Positions 9,963 to 18,193 of a stretch of 34,154 nucleotides of DNA are shown piece after piece. Each line of letters opens with the position of its first letter. Positions within the stretch are counted from its first letter, which is position 1. This DNA is from an uncultured Bacteroidia bacterium (GTDB taxonomy: Bacteria; Bacteroidota; Bacteroidia; Bacteroidales; UBA932). Under the pieces are notes generated by a model. That model was given only the letters and a program-made list of their open reading frames with translations, had not been told where the DNA came from and did not search any database. Both the position numbers and the translations under genes were made by a program. The stretch spans positions 1-34,154 of the forward strand of contig CADBPR010000065.1 in assembly GCA_902796555.1 (NCBI GenBank), read 5' to 3'.

Positions 9963-9999
9963 AAATTAAGCCGTCTGAACGGGCGGCTTAATTTTTTAT
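9963..9999 (+). terminator. Strong intrinsic terminator of ompA, probably bidirectional
   Basis: A perfect 11-bp stem pairs 9963-9973 with 9984-9994 (AAATTAAGCCG with CGGCTTAATTT) around a 10-nt loop, followed by a T run. The opposite strand also ends in a T-rich tract, so it could stop transcription from the small minus-strand ORF at 10010-10174 as well. Confidence 0.88.
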
Positions 10000-10009
10000 A
10001 TTCCTTGCT

Positions 10010-10174
10010 TCAGAACTCTTCAGAGTACTCCGAGCCGGGACCCTGCCTCACTTCAGTGGTTTTACCATACAGATTTCTCTCGGAAGGTCTGCGCTTCTGC
10101 CGGTTCGGAACCGCTCTTCTGAAAGCAGGTTTACGTCTGCCTTCTTCGCCTGCTACCGCACTTGACTGTATCAT
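10010..10174 (-). CDS. Possible small basic protein (54 residues)
   Basis: I do not recognise this protein. The minus-strand frame begins with ATG at 10174 preceded 5 nt away by GGAAGAAAG, a better ribosome site than most genes here show. A TTG 36 bases upstream could extend it by 12 residues. The product is rich in Arg, Lys and Pro in the middle (RRKPAFRR, RQKRRPSERN) and ends in an acidic SEYSEEF, with no signal peptide or membrane helix. The stop lies about 15 nt before the two-sided ompA terminator, which is where a real gene end would be. Against it: it is short, and no good promoter is visible. It occupies most of the 371-bp gap between ompA and the next gene; the rest of that gap holds only the terminator and the promoter at 10273. 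Confidence 0.4.
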   Translation of the reverse strand: MIQSSAVAGEEGRRKPAFRRAVPNRQKRRPSERNLYGKTTEVRQGPGSEYSEEF

Positions 10175-10272
10175 GAAGCTTTCTTCCGCGGTAATCGACA
10201 AATATGCCAACTGAGTCGACTAAAAGTATAGAGATACTCCGGTTCTGACTTTCATTAAATTAAAATACGAAG

Positions 10273-10280
10273 TAAATTTG
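10273..10280 (+). promoter_or_regulatory. Predicted -7 element for the lipoprotein/TonB-receptor/DUF4249 cassette
   Basis: TAAATTTG matches TAnnTTTG exactly and lies 34 nt before the ATG at 10315. A TTTC about 20 bases upstream may serve as a weak -33 element. The leader is AT-rich and lacks a Shine-Dalgarno sequence. Confidence 0.6.
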
Positions 10281-10314
10281 CGGACTTTTTGAAGTAACTA
10301 TTAATATTATAATC

Positions 10315-10923
10315 ATGAAACGTATTATTTCTGTATTACCGGTGTTGGTGGCTTTCTTAGCCCTGTCTTGTCAAAAGGATAATGTTAACAGGACATCTTG
10401 GCTGAAAGCAAATCAATTACAAGGAACATATCATATCGCGTCAGTCAAACTTGACGGTTATCCCCAAGTGGATTTGAATAATGATGGTTCAGCAGATTCT
10501 GATGCTGCGAAAGAATTAGTATCCGTCATTAATTATAGCGCAGAAGAGGCTGCCACGATTCGGTTTTCTCCGAATCCGGACGCGAGCGGGCAGTATGAAG
10601 GTTTTTTCAGCCTCCATGCTTTCTCTCAAGATATTAGTGATTTGGGCCCGATTGGCGGGATGAAAATCGGTTATGGTGATTATCATTCTGTTTCGATGAC
10701 TGCAAAAGTATTGTCGGATGGTAGCTTGGCGGTAGAAAATTTTACCTTTGATATTGAGGAAGGTGCAACGGTAACAGATGTGTTTGTCAAGGATATCAGA
10801 AGTGTGTCTGCGGAAGAATCAGAAAACGGAATCCATGCTGTGATTGATAATTATCCGGTTTATGATTATCTGACCGAGGCGGTGTATTATGGGACATGCC
10901 ATTTCTATCTGGAAAAAGACTAA
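10315..10923 (+). CDS. Lipoprotein of unknown function, lipocalin-like in appearance
   Basis: The 202-residue protein starts with a lipoprotein signal (hydrophobic core then L-A-L-S-C, Cys at residue 19) followed by QKD, so it should be an exported, possibly surface-exposed, lipoprotein. After that the pattern is one of beta strands. WLKANQLQGTYHIASVKLDGYPQVDLNNDG resembles Bacteroidota lipocalin-like proteins that open with a G-x-W/Y strand and a D-x-N-x-D-G loop; that loop may bind calcium. No enzyme motif is seen. Base composition is clearly richer in A and T than in the housekeeping genes around it. Its 3' end overlaps the TonB-dependent receptor by 35 bp in another frame, so it belongs to that transcription unit. 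Its role could be ligand capture for the receptor, which is inference. Confidence 0.75.
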   Translation: MKRIISVLPVLVAFLALSCQKDNVNRTSWLKANQLQGTYHIASVKLDGYPQVDLNNDGSADSDAAKELVSVINYSAEEAATIRFSPNPDASGQYEGFFSLHAFSQDISDLGPIGGMKIGYGDYHSVSMTAKVLSDGSLAVENFTFDIEEGATVTDVFVKDIRSVSAEESENGIHAVIDNYPVYDYLTEAVYYGTCHFYLEKD

Positions 10924-13219
10924 GCGCTCGCTTCTTTTTTTTTGTACGGCGTTTTCTCTTTTGGGACAAAACAGGATTCGCATTCAAGGGTATGTAAGCG
11001 ATGAAACCGATGCTGAGGTTTTGATTGGTGCTACTGTCCGAGTCGGTGACGACGGCGTTATCACTGATGAGCATGGCCATTATTCGCTTTTGCTTAACCG
11101 GGGAACCTACCCGCTGGTGTTCGGTTATATCGGATATGCGGATACTACGCTCCTCGTTTCGGCAGTTAAGGATACCGTTCTGCATGTTCGTTTACGCCGG
11201 AATCTTGAATTGGCGGCGGCTACCGTTCTTGCTGACGGTAGCCGTCTGCCAATTCAAGAATCATTGGGGCAGATAACAGCGAATACTAATCTCCTGGCAT
11301 CACTTCCGGCTGTCTTGGGAGAAGGTGATGTCTTGAAAGCGGTTCAATACCTGCCGGGCGTACAAGGAACTGTTACAGGAACTGCCGATATTCTGGTTCG
11401 GGGTGGAGGATATGATGAAAACTTGTTTTTGATGGACGGCGTTCCGATGTATAATACTTCTCATCTTTTGGGACTCTTTTCAGCCTTTGCTCCTGAATCT
11501 GTCCGCCAGGTGTCGTTGTATAAAAGCGGATTTCCGGCGCGGTATGGCGGGAGGGTCTCTTCTGTCGTTGACGTACGGACCAAGGACGGAGATGCTGCAC
11601 ATACGCGAGGTTTTCTCCGCCTCGGTATTTTGAATGACGCCGTATCAGTCAATGGACCCATCTTGAAAGACAAACTGTTATACTCAGTCGGGATTCGCGG
11701 TATCCATACGACGTGGATAGCCCCTATCCTCAAAGCCGTGCGTTGTCCGCTGTCATACGGTTTTTATGACGTAAATGCCAAGTTGTCCTGGCGGGGACCT
11801 CATGACAGGGTGTCTCTTTCCGCTTATGCCGGTGCCGATGATTTTTATTATTCGGGTCCTGAACAGGTGTCGCAGGACAAGGGAAAAAGTTATATCGGCC
11901 GCCAGGATTTCGGGCTTAAATGGAAAAATAACCTGCTTGCTTTGCGCTGGAACCACTTGTCTTCAACAGGTCTTCGCACGGAAACGCAACTTTCTTGGTC
12001 TCAATATGATTGCCAGTCCCGTTTTCTCTCCCATCGAGAATACGTGGACAGCACAGAAATATACCAATCCCGGTTTGCATCACATGTCATGGATTTCCAT
12101 GCGAATTTTCTTGCGGGATACCGTCTCAGGCAGTCCCTGGTTTTGGAATCGGGTTGTGAGGCTGGTTTTCAAATGCTGTTACCGATGACAGCGGCCAGTT
12201 TTAATCATCAGCTGTCGGAACCTGTGCAGGCTGCTTGGAATTCCGGGAGACCTGTCTTTTCAGCGGCTTTGTTTGCTGATGGTACCTGGAATACTGCAGA
12301 CTGGTCGTTGCGTTCCGGTCTCCGCGTTGTATTCTTGACCGTTCCGGACCGCATGTATAAAAGTTTGGAACCGAGAATCTCTGTTCATTACAAAGGTACT
12401 TCCGCATTGCATTGGAGCATCGACTATGCAAGAACGACTCAGCATCTCCACTGTCTCAGAGCATCTTCACTATCCTTGCCTACCGATATGTGGGTTCCTG
12501 TGACGAACGGCATCAAGCCTGTTGTCGCCGACCAGGTGTCAAGTGGTATCTCGTTTGATTTCCCCTGGGATTTGCAGCTTACGATTGAAGCCTACTATAA
12601 ATACAGGCGAAATATATTGTCATATCGCAATGGCGTTTCCTTCATCGGCAGTACCAATAATTGGGAGCGCATGGTTATCATGGAGGACGGCAGGTCTTGT
12701 GGGCTGGAATTTATGATTCGATATGCGTCAGGTCCGGTTACAGGGTGGCTGTCCTATGTGCTGGCCAAGGCGGAACGTTATGCGCCGGATTCGGGTTGGT
12801 ATCCGGACCGATTTGACCGGAGGCATTCTATCTCCGCCAATCTAAATTGGGTCATACGAGAGGGGATTCGATTGGATGCAGCCTGGATGTTTCAGAGCGG
12901 GCCGATGGTTTCTCTTGGAAATCAAGTATCCGTCGTGGCATCACCCACTTCAGAGCCCTATCGCCTTGATGTCCTGGCAACGCACCGTAACGGCTGCCGC
13001 TTACCGCCGAGTCATCAATTAAGTTTGAATGCCACGTTTACCATCCAACACCGTAAACATGGTAAAAGTATATGGCGCATCGGCGTTTACAATCTGTATA
13101 ATGCGATGAATCCGGACCTTTATTACCTGGAAAGGCCGAATCTTGAGGCCAATCCGGTGTTGCATATCATAACCATCTTCCCTGTTCTTCCTTCTGCAAG
13201 CTATACATATGCGTTTTAA
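10889..13219 (+). CDS. TonB-dependent outer-membrane receptor with N-terminal carboxypeptidase-regulatory-like domain
   Basis: The 776-residue protein has a signal peptide (WKKTKR then SLLFFCTAFSLLG). A CarboxypepD_reg-like domain covers about 30-105 (IQGYVSDETD, IGATV, TDEHGHYSL, GYIGY). The plug domain (about 120-235) contains GDVLKAVQYLPGVQG, ILVRGGGYDENLFLMDGVP and LYKSGFPARYGGRVSSVVDVR. A long 22-strand-type barrel follows and ends in the aromatic residue F. The plug wording (MYNTSHLLGLFSAFAPESV) is that of the subgroup of Bacteroidota receptors normally paired with DUF4249 lipoproteins, not the SusC type. There is no SusD here. It should import an unknown ligand using TonB/ExbBD energy. 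It overlaps the upstream lipoprotein by 35 bp and the downstream DUF4249 gene by 11 bp. Composition is lower in GC than the flanks. Confidence 0.92.
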   Translation: MGHAISIWKKTKRSLLFFCTAFSLLGQNRIRIQGYVSDETDAEVLIGATVRVGDDGVITDEHGHYSLLLNRGTYPLVFGYIGYADTTLLVSAVKDTVLHVRLRRNLELAAATVLADGSRLPIQESLGQITANTNLLASLPAVLGEGDVLKAVQYLPGVQGTVTGTADILVRGGGYDENLFLMDGVPMYNTSHLLGLFSAFAPESVRQVSLYKSGFPARYGGRVSSVVDVRTKDGDAAHTRGFLRLGILNDAVSVNGPILKDKLLYSVGIRGIHTTWIAPILKAVRCPLSYGFYDVNAKLSWRGPHDRVSLSAYAGADDFYYSGPEQVSQDKGKSYIGRQDFGLKWKNNLLALRWNHLSSTGLRTETQLSWSQYDCQSRFLSHREYVDSTEIYQSRFASHVMDFHANFLAGYRLRQSLVLESGCEAGFQMLLPMTAASFNHQLSEPVQAAWNSGRPVFSAALFADGTWNTADWSLRSGLRVVFLTVPDRMYKSLEPRISVHYKGTSALHWSIDYARTTQHLHCLRASSLSLPTDMWVPVTNGIKPVVADQVSSGISFDFPWDLQLTIEAYYKYRRNILSYRNGVSFIGSTNNWERMVIMEDGRSCGLEFMIRYASGPVTGWLSYVLAKAERYAPDSGWYPDRFDRRHSISANLNWVIREGIRLDAAWMFQSGPMVSLGNQVSVVASPTSEPYRLDVLATHRNGCRLPPSHQLSLNATFTIQHRKHGKSIWRIGVYNLYNAMNPDLYYLERPNLEANPVLHIITIFPVLPSASYTYAF

Positions 13220-14240
13220 AATTACCACTATCTTTTTCTGCTTCATTCTGCTTGTCTCATGTCAGACGCAACGGTCCCTTCCTTTGTCGGATGATGGCTG
13301 GAATCTCTGCCTTTACGGTGTAATGGTCGCAGGCGAGCCGCATCATACGGTTTATGTGTGCCGTTCGTATGCTCGAAAAGTGGAAAGCCTGACCGGGGAA
13401 GTGGCCGTATCTGTTTCTGTAAATGGAACGCCTGTCAGCGTATGCTACGAGAAAGGGATATCCGGCGTCGATCAACTGTCATTCCAGTGTGAACTGACGG
13501 AAGGCGACGAAATCTTCCTGCGCGTGGCCAATGCCGGGAGAAGTGCGGAAGCACGTACGATGATTCCTCCGGCGTGTCACCTGTCCGCCATGGATACGTC
13601 ATCGGTTTTTAACCGGGGAACAACATATCTTCAAGTCAGAGACTATCATCTTGTGCTACATGTGAATAGGTCAACAGATGCGTACTACTTGTTCCGGAAT
13701 GCAGACTTGGAGGTCAGCCATTATGAGGGGAAGACAGGGACCGTCTATTACGAAGGAACGGTTCCGAGTAGCTGTCGTCTTGACGAATCCTCGTTGCCGG
13801 TTGATTCCACCCCATTTGATTTGCCGGACACATTCGGCGGGGAACTCGGTCTGCCGGGTAAGAGTACGGTCCCGCATTGGGTGATTATTGACGGTGGGAA
13901 CGTCGACAATCCGGAATTGAAAGTTACCTATTCTGTTCAGCAATACACAGGAGTACGGGAGAATGAATACGCTGCGTCGCAATACTACCAGCAATGGAAA
14001 ATGCACTCCACAGTTGTTTTGCAGGTGCAAACGCTTTCGCCGGAAACGTATTGGTATTATGCGGCATTAAATACCCGGCAAAGGGTGACCGACGACATCT
14101 TTTCCGAGCCGGTTGTTTTGGTGTCCAACGTATCCGGCGGAACGGGCTTTTTGGGCGCCGCCCACCAAACCGTTTTCCGGCAACCGCTAGCAGACTGCCT
14201 GCTGCGGGAGGATTATGAGGTATTCGTCCCCGGCAGCTGA
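13209..14240 (+). CDS. DUF4249-type lipoprotein, partner of the TonB-dependent receptor
   Basis: The 343-residue protein has a lipoprotein signal (FFCFILLVSC, Cys at residue 18). The body fits the DUF4249 pattern: an early strand after the anchor (LCLYGVMVAGEPHHTVYVCRS), then VSVSVNGTPVSVCYE, then a T-E-G-D-E-I-F-L-R-V strand and EARTMIPP. Late segments mention an exposed aromatic patch (ETYWYYAALN) and GGTGFLGA near the end. DUF4249 proteins sit beside this receptor subgroup across Bacteroidota. They are assumed to be surface or periplasmic ligand-binding partners, but no function is established to my knowledge. The 11-bp overlap with the receptor gene indicates coupled translation. It is the last gene before the convergent htpG. 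Confidence 0.8.
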   Translation: MRFKITTIFFCFILLVSCQTQRSLPLSDDGWNLCLYGVMVAGEPHHTVYVCRSYARKVESLTGEVAVSVSVNGTPVSVCYEKGISGVDQLSFQCELTEGDEIFLRVANAGRSAEARTMIPPACHLSAMDTSSVFNRGTTYLQVRDYHLVLHVNRSTDAYYLFRNADLEVSHYEGKTGTVYYEGTVPSSCRLDESSLPVDSTPFDLPDTFGGELGLPGKSTVPHWVIIDGGNVDNPELKVTYSVQQYTGVRENEYAASQYYQQWKMHSTVVLQVQTLSPETYWYYAALNTRQRVTDDIFSEPVVLVSNVSGGTGFLGAAHQTVFRQPLADCLLREDYEVFVPGS

Positions 14241-14255
14241 CGAAACGTCTTCAAA

Positions 14256-14291
14256 AAGGGTGGCCCCAAACGTTGGGACCACCCTTCTAAA
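14256..14291 (-). terminator. Intrinsic terminator of htpG, shared with the DUF4249 gene end
   Basis: AAGGGTGG (14256-14263) pairs with CCACCCTT (14279-14286), extended inward by three more pairs (CCC/GGG) past one mismatch. On the minus strand the stem is followed by a T run, which fits termination after the htpG stop at 14313. On the plus strand the T tract is weak. Confidence 0.8.
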
Positions 14292-14312
14292 CATCATCCT
14301 TGCCGGGAGCGT

Positions 14313-16343
14313 CTATTTCAGATACGCATCCGAAACGACTTTGCGGCTGCGGGCAATGAAGTCGCTCAGGGCTTTGCCCTTGAGCAGTCCGTTGGCCAGC
14401 AGGGCCAGGTCGATGACCTGATGAAGGATTTCGTTCTTTCCGGCGAAAGCGGCCAGGTCGGTTTTGTGGGCCTTCTCCACCGCTTCCTTCTTTTCATTGT
14501 AGGCCTTCATGGCAGCATCGTGGGCCGTTTTCTGCTCTTCTGTGGCATCTTTGCCGAGTTCTTCGGGCTTTTCACCCGCGCTCTCCATGGGCTTCACCTG
14601 GGTGTTCTTTGCTGCGATAACCTTGGCAATCAGAGGATTGTCCATGTTGACCGTAATGTTATAGGACGGGGGCATCTCGCCATAGAAATTCATCCCGCCG
14701 CCCAGTGCGCTCATTTCCCGGTACCGCCGCATGAACTCGCTCTGGGTAATCAGGACAGGATCTCCCTCCTCGCCGAGATTGTCGCCTTCGACATACCAGT
14801 CGCTGCCCTTCGGCAGAGCGGCCTTGAAAATCTCGGACAGGTCAAAGCGTTCGGCTGCCGTCATTTCCAGTTTGACGCGGTCCTCTTTGGGAATCAGCCG
14901 CTCAATGCTGTCGGAGTCGACGCGGGCGAAGCGAACGTCCTTGAGCTTCTGTTCCAGCAGGTTTACGAAGTGGGCATCCAGTTCGCAATCCATCAGCAGG
15001 ACATCATAACCCTTGTTCCGGGCCGCTTCAATATAGGAATACTGGGCTTCGGCATCCGTCGCGTACAGGTAGACCGTTTTCTTGTCTTTGTCCTGCTGGG
15101 CGGTTTCGATGGCCTTCTGATACTCCTCGTAGCTGAAGTATTTTCCGTCCGTGTTCTTGAAGAGAGCGAATTTCAGGGCCCGCTCGCAGAACTTTTCATC
15201 GCTCAGCATGCCGTATTCGATGAAGAGTTTGAGATTGTCCCATTTCCCCTCGAATTCCTGGCGCTTGGTCATGAAGATGTCCTCCAGCCGGTCCGCGACC
15301 TTCTTGGTGATATAGGTGGAAATCTTCTTGACGTTGGCATCGCTCTGCAGATAGCTGCGGGACACGTTCAGCGGGATGTCCGGGGAGTCAATCACGCCGT
15401 GCAGCAGGGTGAGGAAGTCCGGAACGATGTTGTCCACGTGGTCCGTGACGAACATCTGGTTGCAGTAGAGCTGAATCTTGTTCTTCTCGATGGACATGCG
15501 GTCCTTCAGTTTCGGGAAATAGAGGACGCCGGTCAGGGTGAAAGGATAGTCCACGTTCAGGTGAATCCAGAACATCGGATCCTCGTGCATGGGGTAGAGG
15601 GCCTTGTAGAACTGCAGGTAATCCTCGTCCTTCAGCTCGGACGGCGCCTTCGTCCAGATGGGCTCGATGCTGTTGACCACCTTGTCCTTGTCTGTATCGA
15701 CGTATTTGCCGTCCTTCCATTCCTGCTCCTTGCCGAAAACGATGGGCACGGGCATGAATTTGCAGTATTTGTCCAGCAGGGACTCGATTTTTCCCTTCTC
15801 GGCGTATTCGGCGGAGTCATCGTCCAGATACAGGGTGATTTCCGTACCGCGGTCCGACTTCTTCGACGCGCTCATCTCGTACTGCGGGTCTCCGTCGCAG
15901 GACCATTTGACGGCCTTGGCGCCTTCCTTCCAGCTGAGGGTGTCAATCGTCACCTTCTTCGATACCATAAAGGCGGAATAGAAGCCCAGTCCGAAATGGC
16001 CGATAATGCTGCCAATCTGGTCTTTGTACTTCTCCAGGAACTCTCCGGCGGAGGAGAACGCAATCTGGTTGATGTATTTGTCCACTTCTTCTTCCGTCAT
16101 GCCGATACCCCGGTCGATGACTTTGAGAATCTTTTTCTTTTCGTCCAGTTCGATGCGGACCTGCAGTTCTCCGAGTTCTTCCTTGAAATCACCGCTGCTC
16201 GCGAGAGCCTTCATCTTTTGCGTCGCATCCACGGCGTTGGCGACCAGTTCGCGCAGGAAAATCTCATGGTCGGAATACAGGAATTGCTTGATGACCGGGA
16301 AAATGTTCTCGGTCGTTACTCCGATTTTACCATTCTGTGCCAT
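14313..16343 (-). CDS. htpG: Molecular chaperone HtpG (Hsp90 family)
   Basis: HtpG is the bacterial cytosolic Hsp90, an ATP-driven dimeric chaperone. The 676-residue protein has the GHKL ATPase domain (about 1-220) with the general-base Glu in FLRELVANAVDA. It also shows the nucleotide-binding motifs DRGIGM, and the G-HFGLGFYSAFMV lid region, then RGTEITLYL. The middle domain has the conserved segments DYPFTLTGVLYFP, IQLYCNQMFVTD and PDFLTLLHGVIDSPDIPLNVSRSYLQ (catalytic Arg region). The C-terminal dimerisation part contains a charged, Lys/Glu-rich helical stretch (about 590-640, EKPEELGKDATEEQ to KAHKTD), longer than in the E. coli protein and seen in many Bacteroidota. No clear TAnnTTTG promoter lies in the 31 bp between its ATG and the terminator of the upstream ligase gene. 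Confidence 0.97.
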   Translation of the reverse strand: MAQNGKIGVTTENIFPVIKQFLYSDHEIFLRELVANAVDATQKMKALASSGDFKEELGELQVRIELDEKKKILKVIDRGIGMTEEEVDKYINQIAFSSAGEFLEKYKDQIGSIIGHFGLGFYSAFMVSKKVTIDTLSWKEGAKAVKWSCDGDPQYEMSASKKSDRGTEITLYLDDDSAEYAEKGKIESLLDKYCKFMPVPIVFGKEQEWKDGKYVDTDKDKVVNSIEPIWTKAPSELKDEDYLQFYKALYPMHEDPMFWIHLNVDYPFTLTGVLYFPKLKDRMSIEKNKIQLYCNQMFVTDHVDNIVPDFLTLLHGVIDSPDIPLNVSRSYLQSDANVKKISTYITKKVADRLEDIFMTKRQEFEGKWDNLKLFIEYGMLSDEKFCERALKFALFKNTDGKYFSYEEYQKAIETAQQDKDKKTVYLYATDAEAQYSYIEAARNKGYDVLLMDCELDAHFVNLLEQKLKDVRFARVDSDSIERLIPKEDRVKLEMTAAERFDLSEIFKAALPKGSDWYVEGDNLGEEGDPVLITQSEFMRRYREMSALGGGMNFYGEMPPSYNITVNMDNPLIAKVIAAKNTQVKPMESAGEKPEELGKDATEEQKTAHDAAMKAYNEKKEAVEKAHKTDLAAFAGKNEILHQVIDLALLANGLLKGKALSDFIARSRKVVSDAYLK

Positions 16344-16367
16344 ATATAAATTTTTTTACGTTGTTGT

Positions 16368-16404
16368 TTGCAAAAAAAGGCGGGCGCCGCAGCGTCCGCC
16401 TTTT
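16368..16404 (-). terminator. Intrinsic terminator of the acyl-CoA ligase gene
   Basis: A 13-bp stem pairs 16375-16387 with 16392-16404 (AAAAGGCGG with CCGCCTTTT, continued inward by a G-T pair and CGC/GCG) around a 4-nt loop. On the minus strand it is followed by seven or more T residues. It lies between the ligase stop (16451) and the htpG start (16343). Confidence 0.88.
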
Positions 16405-16411
16405 ATCAGGT

Positions 16412-16450
16412 CAAATTGTGTTCCATTCCGGAATCTATGACAAATTGTCA
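16412..16450. repeat. Cluster of short symmetrical sites between the ligase stop and its terminator
   Basis: CAAATTGT occurs twice (16412-16419 and 16441-16448). The second copy is the core of the perfect inverted repeat TGACAAATTGTCA (16438-16450). Between the copies lies the perfect 10-bp palindrome ATTCCGGAAT (16425-16434). The cluster starts about 70 bp upstream of htpG and could be an operator for htpG or chance. Confidence 0.35.
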
Positions 16451-18088
16451 CTATTTGTACAGGAATCGTTTGATGGACATCTTCGGTGTCTTCTCGAAAG
16501 GCTGTGACACCGTTTCTACCTGGGCAATCTTGCTGTAGACCGGCAACTGCTTGTTGGCGCCCACCTTAATCTGTTCGGGGATGTCGGCGATGGCTTCTTT
16601 GTCCAGCAGGTCTTTGGCGATGCCCACCTGGTCGAGGTATACCAGCGCGACCAGTTTGCCGCCGCGGTCCACGACGACGGACTCGCTCACATAGTTCTGG
16701 TTGTTCACAATGGCCTCCACCTCTTCCGGATAGATGTTCTGGCCGTTGGCGGAAAGAATCATGTTCTTGGAACGGCCACGGATGAAAATATTCCCTTCGG
16801 CATCCATGATGCCCAGGTCGCCGGTCTTGAGGAAGCCGTCTTCCGTGAAGGCATTGGCCGAAGCCTCTTCATTCTTGTAGTAGCCGATGGTGATGTTGTC
16901 GCCTTTGGCCTGGATTTCACCCACGATGTGCTGGGGGTCCTCGGAATCAATCCGGACCGTGGCGCAGTCGACCGGCTTGCCGCAGGAACCGGGCACATAT
17001 TTGGTCCAGTGCTCATAGGCCAGCAGCGGGCAGGCTTCCGTCATGCCGTAACCCACCAGGTAGGGGAAGTTAATCCGCTTGAAAATGCGTTCCACTTCCG
17101 GATTCAGGGCTGCGCCGCCCATGATGAATTCCTGGACGTTGCCGCCGAAAGCCGCCACCAGACCATCTTTTACCTTCTTGTAAATCAGGTTGTTGATGCC
17201 GGGGATCTTGAGCAGGAACTTGATGGCGGGCTTGTCCAGCGTGGGTTTGATTTTGGATTTGTAAATCTTTTCCATGACCAGCGGCACGGTAATCAGCAGG
17301 TAGGGTTTTACCTCTGCGAAAGCCTTCAGCAGCGCCGCCGGCGTGGGAGCCTTGGACATCCAGTAGATGGAAGTGCCGTTGCATAGGGGGTAGATGAACT
17401 CGATAACAAGCCCGTACATGTGGGCCATCGGGAGCATGGAGACCATCTTGTCGCCCGCGGGCACGTGTCGCTGCGAGAAATCGACGTTCGCGCTGAAATT
17501 GCGGTAGGTCAGCATCACGCCCTTCGGGTTGCCGGTGGAGCCGGAGGTGTAGTTGATGGTGGACAGGTCGTCCCAGTTGTCGGTGGGGAAGACCACGTCT
17601 TCGGGACCGAAGCCCATCGGGTATTTCGCCTTCAGCATATCGTCCATCCGGTCGAAAGCCTCTTTTATAGAATCGCTTTCGCTCCAGAGCAGGCTCCAGC
17701 TGTCGATGTCCACGACGAAGCGCAGGGCAGGGAAGTTCCGGATATCCTGTTTCTTCCAGCGGTCGGCGCTGGTAAAGAAGCCGATGCTGTCGGAGTGGTT
17801 TACGAGCGTGCAGACCGCCTCCGGGGTGAAATCGGCCAGGATGGGCACGATAACGGCCTCGTAGGTGTTGACCGCCATATAGGTCATGCCCCAGCGGGCG
17901 CCGTTGTTGGCGCACAGGGCCAGTTTGTCACCCTTCTTGATGCCGATTGCATTGAAAAAGAGGTGGAATTTCTCGATTTGGGTAGCCATGTCACCATACG
18001 TGTAGGCGTCGCCGCCGATGGTGTTCAGGGCAGGTTTGTTCCAGAATTTGCGGGTTGCATTCTGCAATCTGGCGAGGTAATGTTCCAT
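16451..18088 (-). CDS. AMP-dependent acyl-CoA (fatty acid) ligase
   Basis: The 545-residue enzyme belongs to the adenylate-forming ANL superfamily and should activate a carboxylic acid, probably a fatty acid, to its CoA or acyl-carrier thioester through an acyl-AMP. The P-loop-like motif YTSGSTGNPKG is at 180-190. A later motif reads GYGMTEACPL. The hinge/A8 region reads KTGDLGIMDAEGNIFIRGRSKNMI followed by GQNIYPEEVE, and the C-terminal catalytic Lys fits the P-K-M-S-I-K-R end. The middle region has MVSMLPMAHMYGL, typical of long-chain FadD-type enzymes. The chain length is not readable from sequence. It is transcribed away from the HAD gene, with a shared 143-bp spacer containing a palindrome, and ends at a strong terminator before htpG. 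Confidence 0.9.
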   Translation of the reverse strand: MEHYLARLQNATRKFWNKPALNTIGGDAYTYGDMATQIEKFHLFFNAIGIKKGDKLALCANNGARWGMTYMAVNTYEAVIVPILADFTPEAVCTLVNHSDSIGFFTSADRWKKQDIRNFPALRFVVDIDSWSLLWSESDSIKEAFDRMDDMLKAKYPMGFGPEDVVFPTDNWDDLSTINYTSGSTGNPKGVMLTYRNFSANVDFSQRHVPAGDKMVSMLPMAHMYGLVIEFIYPLCNGTSIYWMSKAPTPAALLKAFAEVKPYLLITVPLVMEKIYKSKIKPTLDKPAIKFLLKIPGINNLIYKKVKDGLVAAFGGNVQEFIMGGAALNPEVERIFKRINFPYLVGYGMTEACPLLAYEHWTKYVPGSCGKPVDCATVRIDSEDPQHIVGEIQAKGDNITIGYYKNEEASANAFTEDGFLKTGDLGIMDAEGNIFIRGRSKNMILSANGQNIYPEEVEAIVNNQNYVSESVVVDRGGKLVALVYLDQVGIAKDLLDKEAIADIPEQIKVGANKQLPVYSKIAQVETVSQPFEKTPKMSIKRFLYK

Positions 18089-18154
18089 AAATGTATCGTT
18101 TAGATTTTAATACGTTTTTCGTTTTCGTTGCGTTTCGCGATGCGAATTTACAAA

Positions 18155-18168
18155 AAACCGCGCGGTTT
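18155..18168. promoter_or_regulatory. Perfect 14-bp palindrome in a divergent promoter region (candidate operator)
   Basis: AAACCGCGCGGTTT reads the same on both strands and lies between the divergent ligase (start 18088) and HAD (start 18232) genes, 18 bp upstream of the HAD -7 element. It is GC-rich in an AT-rich spacer, which makes it stand out. No regulator gene is adjacent. Confidence 0.4.
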
Positions 18169-18185
18169 CGCTTGAAAAAATGTAT

Positions 18186-18193
18186 TAACTTTG
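18186..18193 (+). promoter_or_regulatory. Predicted -7 element of the HAD gene promoter
   Basis: TAACTTTG is an exact match to TAnnTTTG, 38 nt before the ATG at 18232. The only nearby TTG is too close to be a normal -33 element. Confidence 0.6.

Noticed and set aside
10889-10923. Frameshift joining the first lipoprotein and the receptor
   Set aside because: Each gene has its own signal peptide and complete ends, so this is a true overlap.
11284-13219. SusC/SusD polysaccharide utilisation locus
   Set aside because: The receptor lacks SusC-type features, there is no SusD, and no glycoside hydrolase is nearby; the partner is DUF4249.
14421-16349. 642-residue open frame antisense to htpG
   Set aside because: It is the mirror of a secure gene with GC-rich third codon positions, which keeps the opposite strand open. 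The translation has no domain pattern.
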